Origin: Pterois miles
Taxonomy: Eukaryota > Chordata > Actinopteri > Perciformes > Scorpaenidae
Length of the DNA: 64,000 nucleotides
Direction of reading: 5' to 3'
NCBI GenBank assembly: GCA_947000775.1
Contig: CAMQGK010000242.1
Span: 3,577,001-3,641,000 of the forward strand
Made by a program: the position numbers and the translations under genes
Shown here: one piece after another, positions 23,612-35,459 of the stretch
How the letters are laid out: the number at the start of each line of letters is the position of its first letter
How positions within the stretch are numbered: the stretch's first letter is position 1
Notes under the pieces: model-generated
What the model was told of the DNA's origin: nothing
The model's database searches: none
The model's input: the letters and a program-made list of their open reading frames with translations, nothing else

Positions 23612-23619
23612 TGACGTCA
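23612..23619. promoter_or_regulatory. CRE-like palindrome TGACGTCA
   Basis: A perfect 8-bp CREB/ATF consensus. Other perfect copies are at 56457 and 62619. No promoter context is visible. Confidence 0.25.
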
Positions 23620-24315
23620 TTTACAGTATACTGCACGCACAGACACTTTCACACATGCTGGTAATCCTGATTTACGTTTAGTCATTTTGGTTCATTATGT
23701 CTCTATAAATATTTCTGCTGTTGACTGAACGCCACCTTTTACTGTTAGTTGGCCTATAGCTCTTTATAAACCACCCTGTGTGTGCCGCACATATACAGTA
23801 TGTTGTTTACAAGGACTGACTGAGACAAATTATGTTTTCACTATGTAATTAATCTTGTTTCATAATGTATTTTAGGCTTTGGGATGGTTTACAAGATTAT
23901 GGCTGGTAAGCATGTGCATGCACGTATTTAAACTGGTGTTCAAACAAACATCCCACTGCCAGATGTCAGCTCCTCGGCACTGAATTAATTGATAAACAGT
24001 AAGTGCTTTTTCACTACACTTCCCAGAGATCACCTGTCAATCAAACAGTATTGGCAACACTCTGACATCTGTTTCTTATTCCAAACTAATATTTGGCGCT
24101 GCTTGTTGAAATGTAACACACGTCTACTTCACCACAGAAGGACAAGTAAGTTCATATTCAACACCTGCTTTAACTCAATTCACTATAGATACCAAAGTAT
24201 TACTCTTCAAAAAAAATGACAAAAAACTTGAGTTTATACTTTTTTATGAAACTCTGCAAGTGGAACATTCTTTCCGCTTCACCCAGCCTGTTGTTGTCAC
24301 AATAACGTCTATGGC
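23620..24315. other. no gene seen
   Basis: Unremarkable AT-rich sequence. Confidence 0.4.
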
Positions 24316-24650
24316 GTTTAGCACGCAGTAAGTCTGATTTCCGTGTGTCATTTGTCTGTCATGTCGATGCATCTGACTGCAGTATGAACTAAGAGATGTG
24401 ATGTCTAAAAAGCAAGAAAGGCCACTTAGTGGGCAGGTGTGGAAGTGGATTGGTCCAACACCGGATTTTTAACCTGGAGACTGGAGTTTGAGACCATCGT
24501 TCTGTAAGTTACTTTCCTGATGTTTGTCAATTTGTGACGGTTGTCACGTTTTTTGTTTTTTTTAATTTCCACATTTCTGATGTGTTTTCTGTAGTTGACA
24601 CATAATGATGAGGTATTTATACGCCTTCCCATGAGACCATGTTGCTTTAC
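24316..24650 (+). repeat. family X copy, diverged
   Basis: TTTCCGTGTGTCATTTGTCT, ATGCATCTGACTGCAGTATG and AAGCAAGAAAGGCCACTTAG are followed by GATTGGTCCAACACCGG, TTTAACCTGGAGACTGGAG and CATGAGACCATGTTGCTT. It has the upstream module but a poorly preserved downstream part. Confidence 0.4.
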
Positions 24651-25414
24651 CAGAGAAGAAGCTTTTTCCTTCTTTTAAGTGGCCTGATTCTAGCATGAGT
24701 ATGTTACCTTAAAGAGACAGGATGCCTTTAAATGATTGCAAATCACTAATGTTAATTCAATTAAAATGAAAATGGTTTGTGAATTCGGGGGTCTTATTAA
24801 ATAACTGTGGAACAAAGAGACAATGGGTTCACACTTATATGGTCAGTCAATAATGGAAAGACCAAAAACATTTATGTGAAAATGCTGCACAAAGTTATTC
24901 AACTGTGATGACACATGATTAAAGAGTAAAACATCAATAGTGCTCTGGGAGAAACGTTGGTGATATGGGGGGAAGTGTGTGTTCAGCTCTCAGTAACTTC
25001 TCAACTTTTTTTGTCTGGCAAAGTTTAGGTTTGGCTCTGTGGTCGCTCCAACTGAAGCTGCCGTAGCCCTGAGCAGACAGAGAAGAGGGGAATTATCTCA
25101 GGTCCTGCTCTGTCTATGAATGAAGATCACCTTGAGGCAGGGATGTACAGTCTGAAATACACTTCAGAAAGTAGCAGAGGCAGCCAGTCAGAGCTGTACA
25201 TGCACCCCTCTGATAAGAAGACGGTAAAGGTCCCATGTGGCTGTTAACATGTATGAAAACAGCACTCTTATCTCGCTACAGGACTGCTAATGCATGGATG
25301 AAGGTCACTGCTGCTATTAGTAGGTTGTAGCCATACTGAGCTATAGCTTTTATCTCGTTTGACAAGGATGAAAGTGTGTACTTGACCATGTGCACACATC
25401 TTGGAAAACCTGCA

Positions 25415-25416
<2 letters not shown>
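24651..25416. other. no gene seen
   Basis: Unique-looking sequence; nothing supportable. Confidence 0.4.

Positions 25417-25451
<35 letters not shown>
25417..25451 (+). repeat. (CA)17 microsatellite
   Basis: Perfect CA array at one end of a purine-rich tract whose other end carries (GT)n at 25752. Complementary arrays 300 bp apart could fold together. Confidence 0.95.
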
Positions 25452-25452
<1 letters not shown>

Positions 25453-25509
25453 GCTAACACAGATTTGCTGCAATAATGGCATGCTTTATGCATGAGCTGT
25501 TTCACATGT

Positions 25510-25740
25510 GCAGTACGAAGAGAAGGCACACCAATGAGGCTGGGAGAACGAGAAAGGAAGACAAAGAGTAAAACAATGAAGATATTAAAAAAAAAACAAT
25601 GTGAAGAAGAGGAGGGGAGAGGAAATAGAGTGGGAGGAGAGGATGGGAAAATGAGAGTAGTGGATAAGAGGGGATGAAGAGTTAGTGGAGAGGAGAGTAG
25701 CGAGAGGCAAGAGAGGGGTTGACTGCAGTGGTAATGGCAT
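25510..25740 (+). repeat. purine-rich tract
   Basis: About 230 bp rich in GA words (GGGAGAACGAGAAAGGAAGA, GAAGAAGAGGAGGGGAGAGG), between (CA)n and (GT)n arrays. Confidence 0.7.
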
Positions 25741-25751
25741 TGCATACCCTT

Positions 25752-25771
25752 TGTGTGTGTGTGTGTGTGTG
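25752..25771 (+). repeat. (TG)10 microsatellite
   Basis: Short perfect array directly after the purine tract. Confidence 0.9.
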
Positions 25772-26789
25772 AGAGAAAACCACTTGTGAAGGTGTGATTC
25801 TGCCTCTTACAGGGTTTTTTACTCATTTATGTCTGTTTGTGCAAATAGCAGCTTTAGAGTGTGACAATACAAGATCTCTGTCACCCACTCACACACCATT
25901 CAACAAGGTGAGAAGTTTTACCAAGGCCTGTGCTTATTCACATTCATATTTCAAGCAGGGGCTATAGCAGCAGGCACTGCATGATAAAAAATCCTTCACA
26001 GAAAGTGTTAAGCCATCTGCTTTTAAAGCAAATTTAGCAATGAACACTGTGAATTGGTTACTGAAATTCTGTATTTTTTATGGTATAAACTGGAACGCTT
26101 TAAACCTACAAAGTATTAAAAAAAATAAGTGCCACAAGTTGTAAATTCTTCTGCTGAAATGATAATAATTGTAATCTCTCCATTCACTGGTATGATTCTC
26201 GCTGACATTTTATATTATTTAGTCTAGATATGAAAAATATTTTATGGTTTAACCTTCCGTGACAGTCACTTTCTTTTAATATATTTCAGTGGTTAATTCT
26301 ATATCTTCCATGACTCTTTCTTCTCACTCTTGACCACACTGACCTCATTTCTACCACTTATATTTCTCCATCCCCCACCATTTTCTGTGGCATCTTTAAT
26401 ATTTAGACTATTTGAAACAGGCTGTGTTTGTATTCTGGACAAAACTCGTCCTATAGATCTCAACAGGACCAAAACAACTAGAAAAGGTAAAGTCTAGTCC
26501 ATTATGTGTGCTCATTTCAGTTGAGAAATGTAACATGAAGACATTTTAAAGAGGCCAAATAATCTAAAATGTGACTAACTGGAACCATTTAAAGGAAATG
26601 AAGTGATGGTTTCAGTTTTAAAGATGTTGTGTTGCAGTAGCAGTAGAAGTTAAAGCACCAAAAGGAGTAAGGAGGAGTAAACTATGCTAAGGTCCAACAT
26701 CAGGGTTCTACCTCCACACAAACCTCCACAGCAACCCGTTCTCACTCCAAACTCGTCAAATACCGTCGCTAGTCAGCAGCCCTCGGCAT
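25772..26789. other. no gene seen
   Basis: AT-rich and unremarkable. Confidence 0.4.
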
Positions 26790-27190
26790 CTGATACCGAT
26801 GCACCGAGACACCCTGTAGCGTCTGTATGGGACACACCAATGTAAACCCATCCACATCGTTAACAGACAGTCAGAACAACTGACATAGTAAAAAGAGAAA
26901 GAAAGTCCGCTTAGGGAGGAGACAAGGATTTCCCTTTTTTAGTTTTATTATGTAACTTACAGTCTACTTAACTAATACTGTGTTCATAAGTTACATAACA
27001 AAGATACTCTTTAAAACCAAAACTACCATCTTTCCCTAAACTTAACCAAGTAAACCTACACTGGAAGTTTATTTTGAGACTGTATGTATGTAACAAGCAG
27101 AAACTGTACGTGTCCTGTTTATTTTGTACATGTCCTGTTTATAAAGTTTACTTTGAAAAGACACTATGTACTATGTAAGGAGCAGAAACT
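26790..27190 (+). repeat. family X copy, diverged
   Basis: TGTAGCGTCTGTATGGGACA and ACACCAATGTAAACCCATCC are followed by CGCTTAGGGAGGAGAC, CTTTAAAACCAAAACTACCA and CCTAAACTTAACCAAGTAAA. It retains the upstream-to-downstream order. Confidence 0.45.
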
Positions 27191-27480
27191 AACATGATGA
27201 ACACAGTCATCAGTCAGGTATGAACTGGTTTTCATCCATGAAATACGGTCGTGTTTTATCTAACAGGGTAAAGGGGGACTTGTGATCAGGATCAGAAGCT
27301 GAGGGGCGGGACAGAGGGGCAGTACTTGACCACCTGACTGGGCCGTGCACATTGTGTGCTGTTATTAGCTGGGGGTTGCACCGCCACATGGGGCACAAAG
27401 GCTGTTTACAGACACCCAGAGGCATCCCAAGTAAACCAAAGAAGAAGAAAAGAGAAACTCCAGGAAGAGGAAGCATATAT

Positions 27481-27527
27481 ATAGATAGATAGATAGATAG
27501 ATAGACAGATAGAGAGAGAGAGATAGA
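27481..27527 (+). repeat. (GATA)n / GA microsatellite
   Basis: GATA-type tetranucleotides followed by a GA run and ending where the third LTR begins, so the array may have grown from or obscured the LTR target site. Confidence 0.9.
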
Positions 27528-28074
27528 TGTTAGGAATGTGAGGTCTTAGTCTGTCTTGTGTTTCATGTTGCATGTGCATGCTTTTCTTGTTTGACACTTC
27601 CTGTTTTATTTTGAAGTTCTAACATTCCCTCTCGTTTCAGGTCACCTCACTTCCTGCCCTGCATGTTTCCCGCCTTCACGTTTGAGCGCCTCCCTCTGAC
27701 CTAGTTTCCACACCACTCACCTGCGTCTCATTGTTCTCTCCCAGCCCTGATTGTGTCCACCTGTGAATAGTCAATCACTCCCTCACTAGTATTTAATGTG
27801 TGCTCCCCATTCCCTTTGTGCCAGTTCGTCTTGTTCATTTGTGTCAAGAGTTTCAGCGTTCTTTCCTAGTGAGTCATTGATTACCTGTGTTTTTTGATCC
27901 TCTGCCTGTCTTTTGACTTTAGCCCTTTGCCTGCCAATTTTGAAGAGTTTGCCCTCTTGCTTGACTTCTGTGTACCGAACCATTGCTTGCATTAAAGACG
28001 TCGCTTTTTGCCTTAGACCTGTTTCCTCGTGTTTGCATCTGAGTCCTCTGCTGCCTGTGTTCACGCACGTAACA
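27528..28074 (+). mobile_element. solo LTR, copy 3
   Basis: It begins TGTTAGGAATG and ends ACGCACGTAACA, with TGTTA and TAACA inverted termini. Flanks GATAGA (27522-27527) and GATAAA (28075-28080) may be a 6-bp duplication, but the GATA microsatellite on the left makes this ambiguous. AGTATTTAATGTGTG lies at 27788-27802 and ATTAAAG at 27991-27997. It is 547 bp, collinear with the 523-bp copy at 2467. Frames on either strand (for example 27786-28142 minus) are by-products. Confidence 0.75.
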
Positions 28075-28391
28075 GATAAATTTACTTGGCATATGTCCTT
28101 GCATGCATTTGATCTGACAGGTAGTTTGGTGGTTGTTATCATTGTGCAAACAAGGACTGTTTCACTGAAAAGACAACATCATGTTCTCCATGATGAGTGT
28201 GGGAGCTGACGTCTGTTAGCTGATGGAGGATTTCATAACCGAGGTTCGCCAAGGTCACAATTTATGCTTATTGCTATGCGTATGCTTGTAAAAGTCTTTT
28301 CTTGTATTGTAAGAATAGTCTTATTAAAGAGTTGACATCAATGAACTTAAGAAAATAAGTAACCTAAAGGTTTATTTTAAAATGCTGCAAT

Positions 28392-28392
<1 letters not shown>

Positions 28393-28430
<38 letters not shown>
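28393..28430 (+). repeat. (CA)19 microsatellite
   Basis: Perfect array followed by about 130 bp of decayed CA-rich sequence. Confidence 0.95.
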
Positions 28431-28431
<1 letters not shown>

Positions 28432-28560
28432 TTTGAAAAGTTGTGTATACAATACATGCAGAAATGTGCTCACACAACAAATCATCAGCCAAACCCTCCT
28501 TACTATAAACACACACTCACTCACACATGCAAAGAAACACACACACAGTCAGAACTCACA

Positions 28561-29732
28561 AACACAACACATACAGCCACAGAGCCTTATTACCATATAC
28601 TGCACATCTGCCATCTGCACGGCTCTCATTGTCACATTGCTTTCATCAATACGGATACAAACACACAGCCCACACAAGCACTCGAGGACCATAGAAAAGC
28701 TAATTATGTAGGCCCCTCTAAATGGCCCTGTGTGGAACACTAACACCATGTAGCCACGCTACAGCTAAATGAAAGCATCCGAGTTAACTGAACAAAGAGG
28801 CCGAACATGAACAGAACACAACAAACACCAGAACTAAACACAGATCCCATCAGTGGAACTCTGACATGATTCACATCGGGTTTTTAGAACAAAACAGAGA
28901 CAGCTGTGGTCGCTTTTGCCTTTTAATCGTGAGTAATACACTGTTTACCAGCAAAAATGAGTAACTATCAGTTCAGACACCACATATTGTTAATCATCTG
29001 TCTGCGGTGTTACTACGTTTTTGTTAGCAGCAAAATGAGCAACACCAAAGGGGGAATTTCAAATTGTCTTTGTCCAGTGAAAACTACAAATTTTGAAAAT
29101 GTCAGCAGCCTGTTAAGCTTTTTTAAACCCTGAAATGGAGGAAAGTATTCCTCAACACCATGAGGTTTACGGCTTTATATTTTTCTGAAAACAAAATATT
29201 TCAAGAGCCTTTTCAGACACTTTTAAAGCAACACCAACAATCACAGGATAATATTTCCTGAGCTCAACATTTTGAAGGCCTAAAACTGTCCAGTAACTAC
29301 TCAGGAACCAAAAGGCATTGCTATATTATCATAGTATTTTTTTTTAAATCTTTTTTCTGATTATCTATTCACAGGAGCTTGATGGGTTAACATCCTCCGC
29401 ACTCCAGTTGATTAAATTCATCAAGTGAGCCCACGACGTGTCCTAACTCTAATGTGGAGAAACTTTGGGGACAGAAGGATTAAAGATTATGAGGTGTTCC
29501 CGGCTTTGACACCCATTTTCTCCAGGCCAAGCACAATGAGGGGGCAGCACTGTTTCCGTCCACTCCCACTGCTGATTTGACAGAGAATCGTTCATAGACT
29601 ATTTAGCATTTAGCATTTATTGAGTGCACTGATATATTTTAAATATATTATTTGATTTTGAAAAAGTAGCAAAGATGCTGCTCCGATGGGTCTCCATATT
29701 TGGACTCTGCAACTTGATTGACTATATTATAT
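28561..29732. other. no gene seen
   Basis: Unremarkable; a GAGGGGGCAGCAC word at 29538-29550 is a weak CTCF-like half match. Confidence 0.4.
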
Positions 29733-30069
29733 GAAGAAGAAGAAGAAGAAGAAGATCTACCTTTATTAGTCCCACAGTGGGGAAATTCAATTTACACTCT
29801 GTTTTAACTTATACATGGTACATGCACACAAACACACACATACATGCATTAATGGAGAGATGTCAGAGTGAGGGGGCTGCTCCAGACAAGCGCCCCGAGC
29901 AGTTGGGGGTTTGGTGCCTTGCTCAGGGGCACCTCGGCAGTGCCCAAGAGGTAAACTGGCACCTCTCCAGCTACCAGTTCACACTCAGTTTTTGGTCCAT
30001 GTCGGGACTTGAACCGGTGACCCTCCGGTTCCCAAGCCAACTTCCTACAGACTGAGCTACTGCCGCCCC
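29733..30069 (-). mobile_element. tRNA-derived SINE, minus strand
   Basis: Read from 30069, the head is GGGGCGGCAGTAGCTCAGTC with box B GGTTCAAGTCCC (complement of 30004-30015). The body contains GTGCCTTGCTCAGGGGCACC as its complement near 29917, and the tail is CCCCACTGTGGGACTAATAA followed by (TTC)n. A second copy of this family is at 55075-55382. I recall it as a common teleost SINE. Beyond its 5' end lies an inverted duplicate of the head. Confidence 0.8.
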
Positions 30070-30082
30070 CAGTAGCTCAGTC
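30050..30082. repeat. 13-bp perfect palindrome at the SINE 5' end
   Basis: GACTGAGCTACTG (30050-30062) and CAGTAGCTCAGTC (30070-30082) are exact reverse complements around CCGCCCC. The right arm lies outside the SINE and duplicates its box A region in inverse orientation. Confidence 0.85.
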
Positions 30083-30984
30083 TTATACTGTTATAATGTA
30101 TATTACATTATATACTATACTTCACTATACTACCACATTACATTTGATATTCTCTTAAACTGCATTATATATCATATTATTACTACTGTCATTATTGCTA
30201 CTATAGCGTGCCGTAACATGTTAATATGGTCTTACCACATCCTGTACTAAAGTATACTGTATTGATATCTGCTGTATTATAACAGACAAAACTAATTATC
30301 ATTACTTAATCACAAATATTATTCTGGTGAACACTGTCACTTTAACTTGAATCTAGTTAATTTCTCAACTTTATTGTACTTATTTTGTCTTTGTGCTGCA
30401 GAAACACATGAATTTCCGCTCTGTCTCTTCTTATCTTATTTAATCTTATCTTGTCTTAGTCTTCCATGGTGATTTATTCATGCACACTACAGAGATAGTA
30501 ATAAAGAGATAGCAAATAAGTTATTTTCAAATTAAAATTTGTATTAACAATATTAACACTGGGCTGATATTTATACCAAAAGGCTATGCATCATGATTTA
30601 TTAGGCAATGGAATGATTATTTTTTTCATAACCATACTAACTCACCACTGCGATGATTTGACTGAGAGACTGAAATCAGCCTCCCATCATTCCAGGGGCA
30701 ATAAAACCTTTTTTTTTTAATTGTTTTTTGGGTAAGAAAGTAATATGTTACCGATATTATTTGATTGCCAACAAGCAGAAGGACAAGCTTTAAAACGAAA
30801 TGACAGCTACAACTTCTGCTTGTTTTAGTTACATCCTTTGTGTTCATCTATGACAGTGTTCACTAGAATAATATTTGTGATTAAGTAATGATAATTAGTT
30901 TTGTCTGTTATAATATAACAAATATAAATACAGTATAATTTAGTGCAGGATGTGGTAAGACCATGTATTAACATGTTATGGCAT

Positions 30985-31117
30985 GATTCAAGATTCAAGA
31001 TGTTTATTGTCACTCCGGTTAGTACAAACGTGTGAAATTCTTATTGCTGGGAAGTTCCATTTAACACACACAAAAAAAAAAAGGGGTGGAAGAAGATAAA
31101 TTATTATTATTATTATT

Positions 31118-31152
<35 letters not shown>

Positions 31153-31246
31153 TAATAATAACAATAAAATAAACAACAACAAAAATGAGATAAAAAAAGT
31201 GTATTTACAGTTAATGTACAACAATAAAGTGACTGCTTAGTGCAAG
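30985..31246 (-). mobile_element. retroelement 3'-end inserted in the right arm
   Basis: It begins ATTCAAGATTCAAGATGTTT then ATTGTCAC, contains AATTCTTATTGCTGGGAAG, and ends ATAAAGTGACTGCTTAGTGC. On the minus strand it ends in GTGACAATAAACATCTTGAA plus a repeated TTGAATC tail. I recall this as a teleost LINE-type 3' end. Inverted-repeat homology resumes exactly after it, which dates it later than the host element. Confidence 0.6.
31100..31149. repeat. (ATT)n/(AAT)n perfect palindromic array
   Basis: An ATT array (31100-31120) switches at 31120/31121 to an AAT array, giving at least 20-bp perfect arms with no loop. Internal to the inserted retroelement piece. Confidence 0.9.
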
Positions 31247-31299
31247 TGGTATAGTAGCAATAATGACAGTAGTAATAATATGATATATAATGTAGTTTA

Positions 31300-32059
31300 T
31301 AAAATAAAATAAAATAATAAAATAAGTTTAGACCTGAGAACAGTACAGGGCCGGATGAGATCAAATCACCTGACCTGATGCTTTCTAGATATACAGTTGA
31401 ATGCAGAACTTGCTGAGTTTCTCCCAGATAAATGTGACCTTGAATCATCCGTTTTCATGTTTGTTTGCAATTCCCAGTTTGCATCAAGACGGAGTCCAAA
31501 CCTGCTTTTCATTCTTCAGACATGTCAGAATTGAATTAAAGGGAAATAAAGTTACTGTGAAACTTACTTTAACTTGTTGTCTGAGACTCCCATATTGTTT
31601 GTGACTCCCTCCCACACTCTCACACACATCCATGTAAAAGAAGGGTGTATGCAAATACATGACTTCAGAGATACAAGAGCTCTCACACACACTTTGCCCT
31701 TCCCTCGATGAGTGTGTGGGAGGGAAAACCTTTTAGTAATACTACTCCTTGTCAAGAGGCGGCACTCTCATAATAGCGTGTGTGTGTATGAGTGTGTACT
31801 TTTTTTATACATGAGATTAGAGGCAACAGCTGTTAGTGTGTTCATGTGAAAACTCAAGTATTTCTGATATGTTTTTGTGTGTGTGTTTGTGAGTGTGTGT
31901 GGTGGGGGGGGTCCTCTGCCCTTGCTTTAATGAAGCTTGTGGGCTGTCAGCATTGGTCAAGTGGTCCTCTCAGCTAAATGACTTAGGTGGCTGCAGCAGC
32001 AGCAGCAGCGTAACATGCATAACTATCACTTTATTAGCTTGAGATAAACACAGTGATTA
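31300..32059. other. no gene; short CAG array
   Basis: A short GCA run lies at 31993-32009 and a GT-rich patch at 31876-31905. Otherwise unremarkable. Confidence 0.45.
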
Positions 32060-32129
32060 CTATAATGGAGACAGAGTGAGGATGAGACAGAGAGATGATT
32101 GAGACTGAAAGGAGAAGGGCAGAGATGGA

Positions 32130-32239
<110 letters not shown>

Positions 32240-32299
32240 CCTCAGTCCTCCCACTCCGGCCCCCCCGTTATGTGTCACTATTTTTTATGTTCTTGGACG

Positions 32300-32342
32300 G
32301 GATGTAACTGAAAGATAAGTTCCCTTGGGATTAATAAAGTTC

Positions 32343-32392
<50 letters not shown>
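32300..32392 (+). mobile_element. SINE/LINE 3' tail with (ATCT)n
   Basis: TTCCCTTGGGATTAATAAAG at 32320 is followed directly by ATCT tetranucleotides (32343-32392). The same CCC-n-GGG-n-TAATAAAG tail is seen in complement at the SINEs at 29755 and 55090. It is therefore the 3' end of a related retroposon, with the array as its tail. Confidence 0.65.
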
Positions 32393-32451
32393 ATGAAACA
32401 GTTTTAAACATAAGATTAACGTGAATTGAAACAAAACAAAAAATGCAGCAA

Positions 32452-32645
32452 CACTACCTAGTTCGGTTTATTAACAAACACCATGGTTGGCTCAGAATTA
32501 TTGTTTGTTATATGGTTAATCTAAGGATGTAAATTAAAAATAAGTGAATGTTGACTTTAAGTTTCACAAAGGGAACAAATAGCGGCCTCGTGGGTGAAAG
32601 TCCTTTGTTTGTTTGACCTGTTCACTCCAACCTCGTCCCTACGCA
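32452..32645 (-). repeat. family X copy, minus strand
   Basis: On the minus strand: GGACGAGGTTGGAGTGAACA, AAAGGACTTTCACCCACGAG, GTGAAACTTAAAGTCAAC and GAGCCAACCATGGTGTTTG. It has the module order of the 7053 copy. Confidence 0.55.
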
Positions 32646-32914
32646 GACTTCTGTGGACTGTTATAACAAACGTATATGTCAAAAACTTTTTCTTCCAAAC
32701 ATGATTCACAATGATGTTTATTGTAGGGGTAGATACAGAGTTGAGGTAGATCATTTTCCTAACTCACTGTTTTTTCACCTTTTTCAGGTGTTTTCCTACA
32801 AATGTCCAGCAACATGTGACACGTCTCAATTTCCATACCTGTCTTTTTAAAATAAAACTACTCAGGCTCAGGAAGAGATGATGATTTTGGTTAAAATAAC
32901 ACTGGAAGTGGCGT

Positions 32915-33012
32915 AACTTAAGTACAGAAGTTATGTGACAAATAAACTTTGACTCCTGGGTGAAAGTCTTGTGTTTTGTGACCCATCCATCCAGATCGAC
33001 CTCCTCCTAAAT
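32915..33012 (-). repeat. family X copy, minus strand, short
   Basis: On the minus strand: GGAGGAGGTCGATCTGGATG, AAGACTTTCACCCAGGAGTC and TTATTTGTCACATAACTT. Only the central modules remain. Confidence 0.55.
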
Positions 33013-34559
33013 GACGTTTGCTGCTCTCTATACTTCCCAGTTCACAATTATGTGGATTACATTCGCACTGATTCTGTGCTGACCATCAAAAAAAAGTGAA
33101 ATTAGTGTTTGTGTACACAAATCAATACATTATATTTACTATTTGTGAACTGCTGTTTGATTGTGCTGACTTCAGGATTAGCATGTATGTTTTGCTCAGG
33201 TTTAAATATTTTTTTACTCATGTTAACAGGTATTTGTCTTAATTCATGGCAGGAAGAGCACCACTCACAAGTTGTATTGCGGAGTGTTGCAACAATTTTA
33301 TATTAAAGTGGTAAATATTTGCCAAAGTTAGCAAAGTTTAGATAAATAATGTGTTGTATTGACAAAAACAGTTTGCTGACTTTATGATGCTTCTCTGCTT
33401 TTGCAACTGTTTGGCTTCATTTTTGCATTTAGTCATGATGTAACTGAGACTTGTGGCAGCTGTTTAGCAGGAATTTCATTGACTCACAATGGCTCAAAAT
33501 GTTTCTTAGGCATGAGGGATTTCACAGGTCTTGTTTTTGTTTGTGTCATTCATTGTAAAGAAATATATAAAATGAGCTTCAAAAGTGTATTTAATGCTCC
33601 ACTCTTTGCAACACTTGAGTCTAGATACCTTGTGATTCAAGTACTGCTCCTGTCTATCTCAAAAATGATTCAATTGATATGGAATGAGGTAATTAATCAG
33701 CAAAACCATAATTCTGCCACTGAGGTACTGGTGGTTTTTGGCTTCTTTCTATTTTGAAGATTATGTGTCAGCTTATTATTTGTTATAAAATTATTATTTG
33801 TTATTTGAAGTTTGAAATTAGCCACATCCAAATAACAGCAACACATTATGCTGGAATCTGAAGCAGGAAATTAAGAGATCAAAATATGAAATCTACAATA
33901 TTAGAGGGAGGGATGGTGTTGATGTCCTTTCTGGGCAGCCTGTGGAAAACAGTATCGGTACTTAAAGTGATAAAACCTTGAGAAAAGGGTGGTGGTCATC
34001 TGAAGTATTCTGTCTGTCTTTATTCTGGTCCTGGATCTGGCCTTAATGACGTGAGTTGATAATAATCATCATAATAATCATAGTCATAACAATAAAATAC
34101 AATACATATAACAAGTTTTATATACTTAAATAAAGCAGACCAAAACTTGCTGACTGAAAGTGAAATTAATTGATTGATGCTCCAAATGGCTCAATAGAAG
34201 CTGAATCCAGAGATAGAGAGTAGCTTGATCTCATAGTAACTGGCTGGAAATGATGCTAGAAGTAGCACACCCTCTATGCTAAATGAGCTGGAGTAGCAGC
34301 TACGCAGCCTGAATAGATATCACTTTATTAGAGGAATGGAAATGCAGGGATTACCATGACACTTCCTTTTCTCAGCCACTGAAAGGCTGGTACAGGCAGA
34401 GGATGTGCAGAATGTTGCTTAATATGTCCTCCATGTGTTTCTGTATCTTCGCTCTCCATGTGCGAAGACAGTGATTGTTTATTCCACTATTATTTAGAAT
34501 ACATAAATATTCTGAATTTGATTCAAGTCGTGCAAACAGCATTATTTCTTTCAAATACT
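33013..34559. other. no gene seen
   Basis: AT-rich. A 118-residue frame at 33401-33757 has no motif or splice context and is regarded as chance. Confidence 0.4.
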
Positions 34560-35214
34560 CTGAATTAGTCCGATTCTGAATGGAGCATTTTCCGATTAGG
34601 ACGTTTGATACCTTCAGGTCTGAGAAGTGAAACCAATGCTGGTGTCTTAAACCTGCATTCTTTCTAATATCCAGCAGGGGGCGACTCCTCTGGTTGCACA
34701 AAGAAATCTTATTGTACAGAAGTCTTTGAAAAAATGAGCCTATTTCTCACTTAATTTATTACCTCAGTAAATGTTGTAAATATGACTTTATAGTCTCAAT
34801 CACTAGCTTCAAATCTTCAAAACAGCATGATGTTCATTTAGTAAATTATGGTCCCATTTATAGTCAAATAGACCCTAAAGCAGGGGATGATTTAGGGCGT
34901 GGCTACCTTCTGCTTGACAGGTCGCTCTGGTTTTGTCCAGTCTGGGAGTTGTCCATGTTTTCATCTTACAACCTCTCACTACCACAATGTGTTTTCAGTT
35001 CATTAAAGCTAATTCAAACCTTTTTGGTCACAGTGTCTTGTCTTCAGCATTCGGTTGTACTTCACCCTCTCATGTTACTTCTGGCTGCAAAAAAACAAGA
35101 TAGCGACAGCCAAATACTGAATTGACGGTTTAAAACCGTCATCAACACACCAGTGGAAGACATAATGTTGACCACGTCCACTTCCTATAGACTAGTATAT
35201 ATATATAGTCTATG
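34560..35214. repeat. probable interspersed repeat containing a CTCF-like site
   Basis: I recall the block with CCAGCAGGGGGCGACTCCTC, TTATTACCTCAGTAAATGTT, ATAGACCCTAAAGCAGGGGA and GGCGTGGCTACCTTC as a dispersed teleost repeat. A 9-bp palindrome TGACGGTTT/AAACCGTCA is at 35123-35141. It ends near an inverted pair ATAGACT/AGTCTAT around an AT run (35187-35213). No second copy is in the window, so the limits are soft. Confidence 0.5.
34671..34686 (+). promoter_or_regulatory. strong CTCF-like motif
   Basis: CCAGCAGGGGGCGACT matches the vertebrate CTCF core (CCASYAGRKGGC) at every position, plus orientation. Because it lies in a probable repeat, other copies may carry the site too. Confidence 0.5.
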
Positions 35215-35361
35215 GTAGGATATGTTGATATTATTCAGGTTTTAGGAGCATTCTTTGGACATGCATACAGTGCATTCACAATATGTGACTCAATTGTTTT
35301 TTGTTTTTTTTGCAGAGATGCATGTCCAAAAGAAAAGCCCACATTTCTGTTTGGAAGGAGA

Positions 35362-35364
35362 AAC

Positions 35365-35432
<68 letters not shown>
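35362..35432 (+). repeat. (AC)n microsatellite
   Basis: About 35 units with one G interruption near 35369. The adjacent hAT-like element begins 28 bp later. Confidence 0.95.
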
Positions 35433-35434
<2 letters not shown>

Positions 35435-35459
35435 TTACATTTATTTAACAGGATTTTAG

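Larger units (their letters stand above)
30156..31299. mobile_element. inverted-repeat element with about 185-bp arms, interrupted
   Basis: The left arm (about 30156-30338) is the reverse complement of 30851-30983 plus 31247-31299, roughly 90 percent identical by eye. Example: TTGTGATTAAGTAATGATAA at 30878 pairs with 30306-30325. The right arm is split by about 260 bp of other repeat. The 500-bp centre is non-coding. It may be a foldback-type element, a MITE with long inverted ends, or an inverted duplication. No target duplication was found. Confidence 0.7.

Noticed and set aside
25416..25826. 136-codon minus-strand frame
   Set aside because: Made of a CA array, a purine tract and a GT array.
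29532..29550. Further CTCF-like motif (GAGGGGGCAGCAC)
   Set aside because: The bases before the G-run do not fit the consensus.
33401..33757. 118-codon open frame
   Set aside because: No recognisable motif, AT-rich composition, no splice support; a frame of this length is expected by chance in 64 kb.
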